Shown here: positions 50,340-64,000 of the stretch, piece by piece | How positions within the stretch are numbered: the stretch's first letter is position 1 | Layout of the letters: each line of letters opens with the position of its first letter | Source of the DNA: Verrucomicrobiia bacterium | Lineage (GTDB): Bacteria; Verrucomicrobiota; Verrucomicrobiia; Opitutales; Opitutaceae | Assembly (NCBI GenBank): GCA_011525695.1 | Contig: WYBX01000112.1 | Coordinates: 62,001 to 126,000, forward strand | Length of the DNA: 64,000 nucleotides | Direction of reading: 5' to 3' | Made by a program: the position numbers and the translations under genes | The notes under the pieces: model-generated | Told to the model about the DNA's origin: nothing | What the model saw: only the letters and a program-made list of their open reading frames with translations | The model's database searches: none

Positions 50340-52532
50340 TTAGGTGCGGGCGGGGGCTTTCGAGGAAGTCTCGACGATTTTCGTCAGCAGCGAACTGGGC
50401 ACCTGCTCGAAATGCGACGGCGTGATGCCCGCACTCGCCCGGCCCTTCGAGAGGGAGCGGATGTCCGTCACGTAACCGAAGAGCGTCTCGAGCGGGACGA
50501 AGGCGTTGATGATGCAGGCGCCCGCCTTGTTCTCCACCCCCTGAATCTGGCCGCGGCGGCGATTGATGTCGCCCATCAGGTCGCCCTGGTACTCCTCCGG
50601 GGTCGTGACTTCGACGCCCATAATCGGCTCCAGCAGGATCGGGGTCGCCTTCTTCATCGCCTCCTTGAAGCCAAAGATGCCGGCCATCTTGAAGGCGAGT
50701 TCCGACGAGTCGACCTCGTGGAAGGAGCCGTCGACGATCCGCACGATGACATCCACGACCGGATACCCCGCCACGACGCCGTTGTTGCAGCCTTCCATGA
50801 TGCCGTCCGTCGTCGGCTTGATGAATTCCTTCGGGATCGCACCGCCGACGATTTCGTTGACCACCTCGACGCCCTTGCCCTTTTCGTTCGGCTCGATCTT
50901 GACGACGACGTGGCCGTACTGGCCCTTGCCGCCCGACTGGCGGATGAACTTGCCCTCGCCGTCGGCCGGCCGCGTCACGGTCTCGCGGTAGGCGATCTGC
51001 GGCTTGCCGGCGGTTGCCTCCACCTTGAACTCCCGCTTCATGCGATCGCGGATGATGTCCAGATGCAGCTCGCCCATGCCGGCCAGGATGGTCTGGCCGG
51101 TGTCCGTGTCGGTCTTGACCCGCAGCGTCGGATCCTCGGCCACCAGCCGCTGCAGCGCCGTGCTCATCTTTTCCTGGTCGCCCTTGGAATTCGGCTCGAT
51201 CGACATCGAGATCACGGGCTCGGGGAAGGACGGCGGCTCCAGCCGGACGTCGAACTCGTCGTCACAGAGCGTGTCGCCCGTGATGACGTCCTTCACGCCG
51301 ACCACCGCGCAGATGTCGCCCGCATAGGCGCGATCGATTTCCTCGCGATCGATGGCGCGCATGAGCACGAGCCGGGACACGCGCTCGGAGCGCCGCGTCC
51401 GCGGATTGTAGACGGTCGTGCCCTTGTTGAGCACGCCCGAGTAGATGCGGAAGAACACCAGCCGGCCGACGAAGGGATCGTTCCAGAGCTTGAAGGCCAG
51501 GCCGGCCATCTTCGCCTTGTCGTCGACCACCACCTCGATTTCCTTGCCGTCGCTGTCCTGACCCACCATCGGGGGCACATCGATGGGGCTGGGCAGGTAG
51601 TTGACCACGCAGTCGAGCAGCCGCTGCACGCCCTTCTTCTTGAAGGCCGAGCCGGGCACGACGCCGGTGAACTGGAGGGAAATGGTCGCCTTGCGCACGC
51701 CGAGCATCAGCTCGTTGACGGAGATCTCCTCGCCGCCGAGATACTTCTCGGCGATCGTGTCGTCGAAGTCGGAAACCGCCTCGATCAGCCGCTCCCGGTA
51801 CTCCCGCGCCTGCTCCTTCATCTCCTCGGGCACCTCCCGGGTGACCGGGTTCATGCCCAGGGCGTCCGTGGTGTCGTCGAACATGTAGGCGACGTTCTGC
51901 ACCAGGTCGACCAGGCCGGTGAAATTCTCCTCCTTGCCGATCGGGATGAAGATCGGGTGCGCGTTGGCTTTCAGCTTCTCGCGCATCTCGGACACGGCGC
52001 GGAAGAAGTCGGCGCCGGTGCGATCCATCTTGTTGATGAAGGCAATCCGCGGGACCTTGTACTTGTTGGCCTGGCGCCACACGGTCTCGGACTGGGGCTG
52101 CACGCCCGCCACCGCGCAGAAGACCGCCACCGCACCGTCGAGCACGCGGAGCGAGCGCTCCACCTCGGCGGTGAAATCGACGTGGCCTGGCGTATCAATG
52201 ATATTGATGCGCTGCTTGATTCCCTGCCAGGGACCGCAGGAGGCGTTCCAGGCGCAGGAAATGGCGGCGGCGGTGATGGTGATCCCGCGCTCCCGCTCCT
52301 GCTCCATCCAGTCGGTGACGGTCGTCCCCTCGTGGACCTCGCCCATCTTGTGGACGGCGCCGGAATAAAACAGGATGCGCTCGGTCGTCGTGGTCTTGCC
52401 GGCGTCGATGTGCGCGGCAATGCCGATGTTGCGCGTCCACTCGAGTGGATACGGACGATCCTTGGCATTCACCGGGGCGATCTTCGCCTTGTCGGTGACG
52501 ACGGTGATTCTGGGTGCTGCGACAGCGGACAT
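50340..52532 (-). CDS. fusA: Elongation factor G
   Basis: 730 residues. G-domain motifs are IAAHIDAGKTTTTERILFY (P-loop), IIDTPGHVDF and INKMDRTGADF. Domains II-V follow normally, with FIRQSGGKGQYGHVVVKIEP and the domain IV tip MEGCNNGVVAGYPVVDVIVR. It moves tRNA and mRNA after peptide-bond formation. About 25 residues longer than E. coli EF-G, including a short insert (AWNASCGPWQGIKQ) before switch II. It belongs to the rpsL-rpsG-fusA unit. Confidence 0.98.
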   Translation of the reverse strand: MSAVAAPRITVVTDKAKIAPVNAKDRPYPLEWTRNIGIAAHIDAGKTTTTERILFYSGAVHKMGEVHEGTTVTDWMEQERERGITITAAAISCAWNASCGPWQGIKQRINIIDTPGHVDFTAEVERSLRVLDGAVAVFCAVAGVQPQSETVWRQANKYKVPRIAFINKMDRTGADFFRAVSEMREKLKANAHPIFIPIGKEENFTGLVDLVQNVAYMFDDTTDALGMNPVTREVPEEMKEQAREYRERLIEAVSDFDDTIAEKYLGGEEISVNELMLGVRKATISLQFTGVVPGSAFKKKGVQRLLDCVVNYLPSPIDVPPMVGQDSDGKEIEVVVDDKAKMAGLAFKLWNDPFVGRLVFFRIYSGVLNKGTTVYNPRTRRSERVSRLVLMRAIDREEIDRAYAGDICAVVGVKDVITGDTLCDDEFDVRLEPPSFPEPVISMSIEPNSKGDQEKMSTALQRLVAEDPTLRVKTDTDTGQTILAGMGELHLDIIRDRMKREFKVEATAGKPQIAYRETVTRPADGEGKFIRQSGGKGQYGHVVVKIEPNEKGKGVEVVNEIVGGAIPKEFIKPTTDGIMEGCNNGVVAGYPVVDVIVRIVDGSFHEVDSSELAFKMAGIFGFKEAMKKATPILLEPIMGVEVTTPEEYQGDLMGDINRRRGQIQGVENKAGACIINAFVPLETLFGYVTDIRSLSKGRASAGITPSHFEQVPSSLLTKIVETSSKAPART

Positions 52533-52559
52533 GGGCAGTGGGCAGTGGGCCGCGGGCGG

Positions 52560-53033
52560 TTACCAGCGGAGGTGGGCGAAGGCGCGGTTCGCCTGGGCCA
52601 TCTTGTGGGTGTCTTCCTTCTTCTTCACCACCGAACCCGTGTTGTTGTAGGCGTCGATGATCTCGGCGGCCAGCGCGTCGCGCATCGGGATGCCTTTGCG
52701 GCTCGAGGCGGCGGCGACAATCCAGCGCAGGGCGAGCGACTCCTGGCGCTCGAACGAAATTTCCACGGGCACCTGGTAGGTGGCGCCGCCGACCCGGCGG
52801 CTCTTCACCTCGAGCCGGGGCCGCGCGTTCTCCAGCGCGCCCAGCATCAGGTCGACCGGATCGCCCTTCTCGAGCTTCTCCGAGACCTTCTCGAACGCCC
52901 CGTAGACAATCCGCTGGGCAAGGTTCTTCTTGCCGCTCTTCATGATGACATTGACGAGATGCGCGACGAGCGGGCTGTTGTACCGGGCGTCCGGGACGGT
53001 CTGGCGCTTTTCAGCTCTGTGACGACGTGACAT
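52560..53033 (-). CDS. rpsG: 30S ribosomal protein S7
   Basis: 157 residues, MSRRHRAEKRQTVPDARYNS, with VNVIMKSGKKNLAQRIVYGA and RRVGGATYQVPVEISFERQE. It nucleates assembly of the 30S head. Normal length; 29 nt after rpsL. Confidence 0.98.
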   Translation of the reverse strand: MSRRHRAEKRQTVPDARYNSPLVAHLVNVIMKSGKKNLAQRIVYGAFEKVSEKLEKGDPVDLMLGALENARPRLEVKSRRVGGATYQVPVEISFERQESLALRWIVAAASSRKGIPMRDALAAEIIDAYNNTGSVVKKKEDTHKMAQANRAFAHLRW

Positions 53034-53062
53034 GGCGAAATCGGTTGGAAAAGGGGAACGGT

Positions 53063-53443
53063 TTACTTGGCGGCCTTCGGGCGCTTGACGCCGTACTTCG
53101 AGCGCGAGCGGCGGCGCTTCTCGACCCCCGTGGCGTCGAGCGTGCCGCGGACGATGTGATACCGGACACCCGGCAGATCCTTCACGCGGCCGCCCCGCAC
53201 CAGCACGATTGAGTGCTCCTGCAGGTTGTGCCCCTCGTCAGGAATGTAGGAAATCACCTCGCTGCCGTTCGTCAGCCGCACCTTGGCCACCTTCCGGATC
53301 GCCGAATTCGGTTTCTTGGGCGTACGGGTCATGACCTGCACGCACACGCCGCGACGAAAGGGGTTGCCCTCCAACGCCGGGGACTTCGACTTTGCGGTCA
53401 CCTGGCGGCGGCCTTTGCGCACGAGCTGATTGATTGTCGGCAT
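53063..53443 (-). CDS. rpsL: 30S ribosomal protein S12
   Basis: 126 residues, MPTINQLVRKGRRQVTAKSK. The decoding-site loop TRTPKKPNSAIRKVAKVRLT keeps Lys at the streptomycin position, and GRVKDLPGVRYHIVRG retains the second conserved site, so no streptomycin-resistance substitution is seen. First gene of its unit, preceded by a 567-bp region with two terminators. Confidence 0.98.
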   Translation of the reverse strand: MPTINQLVRKGRRQVTAKSKSPALEGNPFRRGVCVQVMTRTPKKPNSAIRKVAKVRLTNGSEVISYIPDEGHNLQEHSIVLVRGGRVKDLPGVRYHIVRGTLDATGVEKRRRSRSKYGVKRPKAAK

Positions 53444-53740
53444 ACGAAATAGGGAAACTTACGAATGGAAATTGGCGAAAAGAGGTGAACGCTAGTTTTC
53501 ATCCAAAAGCCGGCAAGAACTTTCTCGGGAAAAGTCGGCAGTCGCGCGAAGTCAGCGTTTCAAAATGGCTTCGCGAATCGATTTTGCGGTCACCGGCGCC
53601 CACCGGCGATACAGGCGCTGAACGAAAAGGATCGCTGAGGGTTGGGTGTCGGTGGCAAACCTCAAGCCTGATCTTCTCCACCGGAGACGACCGTCGAAGC
53701 GGGGGTTCTGGCAGGATCGTTGCACCGGCTCCTGCCGCGT
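53444..53740 (-). other. Upstream region of the rpsL-rpsG-fusA unit
   Basis: 297 bp between the second terminator and the rpsL ATG. It must hold the promoter of the str-type operon. I see only a weak candidate on the minus strand (TTGCCG, 16-nt spacer, TAGCGT, near 53478-53510) and a local direct repeat CACCGGCG (53591-53598 and 53601-53608). No gene and no riboswitch is recognised. Confidence 0.4.
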
Positions 53741-53771
53741 AAAAAAAACGCCCGCTCAAAAGAGCGGGCGT
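53741..53771 (-). terminator. Rho-independent terminator upstream of rpsL
   Basis: On the minus strand a 10-bp stem (ACGCCCGCTC with GAGCGGGCGT), 4-base loop TTTT, then eight T. Second of two tandem terminators after rpoC. Confidence 0.9.
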
Positions 53772-53948
53772 AAAACTGAGTGGAGCTAGGCTCTACAAAC
53801 AGTTTTTGGCGGGAGGGAGGCAGAACGTGGTTAATCTCCCGGTTGAACACAAGGCGAAATTTCTCAGGTGGGAGATCGGCCGTAGTGATGTAAAAACCCG
53901 AACGCATGGACCTTTGCCGCAAGCGGGCGCCGATGGTCCGAACCCAAC

Positions 53949-53978
53949 AAAAAAAAGCCGCGGAGCGGGCTCCGCGGC
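53949..53978 (-). terminator. Rho-independent terminator after rpoC
   Basis: A 9-bp GC-rich stem (GCCGCGGAG with CTCCGCGGC, 4-base loop) followed on the minus strand by eight T, 33 nt past the rpoC stop. Ends the rplA-rplJ-rplL-rpoB-rpoC transcript. Confidence 0.92.
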
Positions 53979-54010
53979 CGAATCTTTGCAGGGGAAACGC
54001 AGGGCCCGGT

Positions 54011-58153
<4,143 letters not shown>

Positions 58154-58202
58154 TGTGGTGTCTCCCTGATGTTGTCGGAAAGGTGAACAGGACGGGCCGG
58201 GT

Positions 58203-61982
<3,780 letters not shown>

Positions 61983-62094
61983 GGGTTTTCCCGGTAGGAT
62001 TAAGTGACGAAAGAGAAAAGCGCGGCAGAGCCCTCAGATGCGCGCTTGGGACGCTGGAAAAGCAGACTGTAGGAACAATGAGAGAAAAGGCAAA

Positions 62095-62123
62095 GGACAG
62101 GCCGCTGCAGGCGCGGCCTGTCC
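62095..62123 (-). promoter_or_regulatory. Hairpin 1 in the rplL-rpoB spacer (attenuator-like)
   Basis: A perfect 11-bp stem (GGACAGGCCGC with GCGGCCTGTCC, 7-base loop) is followed on the minus strand by a T-rich CCTTTGCCTTTTCTC. It is weaker than a true terminator and suits partial termination or processing between ribosomal and polymerase genes, as known in E. coli. Confidence 0.5.
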
Positions 62124-62192
62124 CGATGAAATCGGAGGATGTGCGAGCAGGATCGCCAATGCCATTAGCAGGTCACCACGCAGAGCGGGAAG

Positions 62193-62219
62193 GACCCGCC
62201 GGAACGGTCCGGCGGGGTC
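62193..62219 (-). promoter_or_regulatory. Hairpin 2 in the rplL-rpoB spacer
   Basis: An 11-bp stem with one bulged G and a 4-base loop (GACCCGCCGGA with TCCGGCGGGGTC), about 70 bp nearer to rplL than hairpin 1. Possibly an RNase processing site. No T-run follows. Confidence 0.4.
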
Positions 62220-62285
62220 GGGCAAGAATCTGCAACCTGCTGCATGTGTGCCGCCCGCGGAAGCGGGCCGTGGTGACCGGTGGGT

Positions 62286-62669
62286 TTACTTCAGCTCGAC
62301 CTTGGCGCCAGCCGCCTCGAGCTTCTTCTTGAGCTCCTCGGCTTCGGCCTTCGGAGCGTTCTCCTTGACGTTCTTGGGGGCGCCTTCGACGAGATCCTTG
62401 GCCTCCTTGAGCCCGAGACCGGTGATGGCCCGGACCTCCTTGATGACGCCGATCTTGTTCGCGCCGGCCTCCTTGAGGACGACGGTGAACTCGGTCTGCG
62501 CCTCGGCGGCGGGAGCCGCGGCAGCGGCGGCGGGAGCGGCGGCGACCGCGACCGGAGCGGCGGCGGAAACGCCCCACTTGGTCTCGAGGTCCTTGACGAG
62601 CCCGGCGATTTCGAGAACCGACTGGCTGGACAGCCACTCGATGACTTGGTCTTTCGTGATGTTGCTCAT
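62286..62669 (-). CDS. rplL: 50S ribosomal protein L7/L12
   Basis: 127 residues. N-terminal dimerisation helices (MSNITKDQVIEWLSSQSVLE), an Ala-rich hinge (AAAPVAVAAAPAAAAAAPAA) and the globular factor-binding domain (ANKIGVIKEVRAITGLGLKE, AKDLVEGAPKNVKENAPKAE). GGAG lies 7 nt before the ATG. It forms the multimeric stalk on L10. Confidence 0.98.
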   Translation of the reverse strand: MSNITKDQVIEWLSSQSVLEIAGLVKDLETKWGVSAAAPVAVAAAPAAAAAAPAAEAQTEFTVVLKEAGANKIGVIKEVRAITGLGLKEAKDLVEGAPKNVKENAPKAEAEELKKKLEAAGAKVELK

Positions 62670-62861
62670 GATAATCTCCTGATCCGGGCTAGCGGCGGCA
62701 GACAGCCGGCCGTTTAAGAGACGTGTCTCCTAGCACGAAACGTTGGATGTTTTGGCTTTCAGGGGCGCTCCCCAATTCGGGGGTCGCCATTGAAAAATTG
62801 GTGGATGACGGGTGTGGGTGGCGGGATGCGGAAGGAAAGACGGACCGATGCCCGGGAAGTT

Positions 62862-63380
62862 TTACTTTCCCTCGGCGGCACGGACCTTGGCCTGGAGCAC
62901 GCTGACCAGACCGCTCGGCGCCGCATTGAGGACGCGGACGAACATGCTCGCCGGCTGGTTGAGGAGCCCGAGGAGCTGCCCGCGGAGGGCGTCCATCGAA
63001 GGCAGATCGGCCAGGGCGTCGAGTTCGCTCGCGGTCAGGAGCTTGCTGTTGAGCACGCCCGACTTGATCTCGAGCTTCTTCTTGTCCTTGAAAAAGTCCT
63101 TCAGGACCTTGGCGACGCCCGGGGAATTCTTCCCGCCCACGATGATGGCGGTGGGACCGGTCAGCGCGCTGTCGAATGCCGGCAGCCCCAGCGTCTTGGC
63201 CGCAACGCGCAGCGAGCTGTTCTTGACGACGTGATACTCCGCCTTCTCGGCCGCCAGCCGCTTCCGCAGATCGGCCGTATCGGCGACGGAAACGCCGGTG
63301 AAGTTGGCGAGGATGACGTAGTCGCTCTTCTTGAGGTGAGTCTCGACCTCGGAAATCAGGTATTGTTTTTCGGCTCTCAT
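62862..63380 (-). CDS. rplJ: 50S ribosomal protein L10
   Basis: 172 residues, MRAEKQYLISEVETHLKKSD, with FTGVSVADTADLRKRLAAEK and a central ALTGPTAIIVGGKNSPGVAK. The C-terminal helix binds L7/L12 dimers. GGAG lies 7 nt before the ATG. A 192-bp gap separates it from rplL, holding only a small GAGAC/GTCTC hairpin. Confidence 0.97.
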   Translation of the reverse strand: MRAEKQYLISEVETHLKKSDYVILANFTGVSVADTADLRKRLAAEKAEYHVVKNSSLRVAAKTLGLPAFDSALTGPTAIIVGGKNSPGVAKVLKDFFKDKKKLEIKSGVLNSKLLTASELDALADLPSMDALRGQLLGLLNQPASMFVRVLNAAPSGLVSVLQAKVRAAEGK

Positions 63381-63390
63381 GGTCGGCTCC

Positions 63391-64000
63391 TCAGTATTTG
63401 CTGAATTCGGTGGACGCGATTTTGACGCTCGGGCTCATGCTGGAGGAAAGCGTCACGCTCCGGATGAACGTGCTGCCCTTGAACGTGGCCGGCTTCGCCT
63501 TGCCGACCGCCTCGAGCACCGTCGCGGCATTCTCCAGGATCTGCGCCGGCGTGAACGAACGCTTGCCAACGCCAATCCCGATGTTGGCCGTCTTGTCCAT
63601 CTTGAACTCCACCCGGCCGGCCTTCACGGCCTTGATGCCGCCGGCGACGTCGTCGGTCACCGTGCCCGCCTTCGGGTTGGGCATCAGACCCTTTGGGCCG
63701 AGCACCCGGGCCAGCGTGCGGACCTGCTTCATGGCCTCGGTGGTCGCAATCGCGACATCGAAGTCCAGCCAGCCCCCGTTGATTTTCTGCATCATGTCCT
63801 GCAGCCCGGCAAAGTCCGCGCCGGCGGCGAGCGCCTTTTCCGCGTCGTCGGTGAAGACGAGCACCCGGACCTTCTTGCCGGAACCGTTGGGCAGCGGCGT
63901 CGTGCCGCGCACGTTCTGCTCGCCCGACGTGGCGTCCACGCCGAGCCGGAAGGACAGTTCGACCGTCTCGTCGAACTTGGTCTTGGGAAACTTCGCGAGG
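63391..64000 (-). CDS. rplA: 50S ribosomal protein L1, C-terminal part (cut by window edge)
   Basis: About 203 residues visible; the reading frame continues past the right edge (LAKFPKTKFDETVELSFRLG precedes VDATSGEQNVRGTTPLPNGS). RVLVFTDDAEKALAAGADFA, VLGPKGLMPNPKAGTVTDDV and RVEFKMDKTANIGIGVGKRS are the L1 signatures. It forms the mobile L1 stalk and, in many bacteria, represses its own operon. It ends 10 nt before rplJ; rplK should lie beyond the window. Confidence 0.98.
   Translation of the reverse strand, partial: LAKFPKTKFDETVELSFRLGVDATSGEQNVRGTTPLPNGSGKKVRVLVFTDDAEKALAAGADFAGLQDMMQKINGGWLDFDVAIATTEAMKQVRTLARVLGPKGLMPNPKAGTVTDDVAGGIKAVKAGRVEFKMDKTANIGIGVGKRSFTPAQILENAATVLEAVGKAKPATFKGSTFIRSVTLSSSMSPSVKIASTEFSKY

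Noticed and set aside
53444..54010. tRNA or riboswitch in the rpoC-rpsL gap
   Set aside because: Only terminators and short repeats were found; no cloverleaf or known aptamer core is recognisable.

Overview
The window looks like a chromosomal segment of a high-GC bacterium of the Verrucomicrobiota, most likely an Opitutaceae relative. Three things point there: an outer-membrane TonB receptor N-terminus carrying the run AIAINEKRFAPNIKN, which I associate with that family; a Tat-exported Gfo/Idh/MocA oxidoreductase next to a ThuA/HEAT protein; and many small extragenic palindromic repeats. The lineage is an inference from gene content, because no rRNA gene is present. Shine-Dalgarno motifs are patchy: GGAG-type sites precede rplJ, rplL, rpoC and rplR, but many genes have none.

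Region 1 (1-9.8 kb) is a catabolic or small-molecule locus. A TonB receptor enters from the left edge. It is followed by a tightly coupled minus-strand operon: a PEP-hydrolase-family TIM barrel, a UPF0261/Tm-1-like protein, a secreted ThuA-HEAT protein, a Tat oxidoreductase and a DUF1097 membrane protein. A divergent sigma-54 activator has a sensor domain homologous to the first enzyme of the operon. A good -24/-12 promoter lies just upstream of that enzyme, so the locus looks like a self-contained ligand-sensing switch.

Region 2 (9.8-24.5 kb) is a surface-glycan cluster. Nine minus-strand genes, mostly overlapping or closely spaced, encode a HAD phosphatase, a phosphoribosyltransferase, three glycosyltransferases, a TIGR04325-type methyltransferase, an unrecognised GT-B-like protein, a TagD-like nucleotidyltransferase and a flippase. 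Divergent from them are a dolichol-phosphate-mannose-synthase-like GT2 and three multi-pass GT-C-like proteins, a layout typical of polyprenyl-phosphate-sugar-dependent assembly.

Region 3 (24.6-34.1 kb) is mixed: small membrane proteins, a secreted metallophosphoesterase, two single-domain response regulators, a VOC dioxygenase, an AI-2E-type permease and small hypotheticals. Most of the repeats are here, including a 134-bp tandem duplication.

Region 4 (34.2-64 kb) is the core information-processing block, all on the minus strand. In transcription order it reads rplA (partial)-rplJ-rplL-rpoB-rpoC, two terminators, rpsL-rpsG-fusA, rpsJ-rplC-rplD-rplW-rplB-rpsS-rplV-rpsC-rplP-rpmC-rpsQ-rplN-rplX-rplE-rpsN-rpsH-rplF-rplR-rpsE-rplO-secY, a degenerate adenylate kinase, map-rpsM-rpsK-rpsD-rpoA-rplQ, then a strong terminator. 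The block lacks tuf, rpmD, infA and rpmJ at their usual places. S11, S5 and L17 carry long low-complexity extensions. The adk slot holds a shortened protein without a P-loop, the most unexpected single gene in the window.
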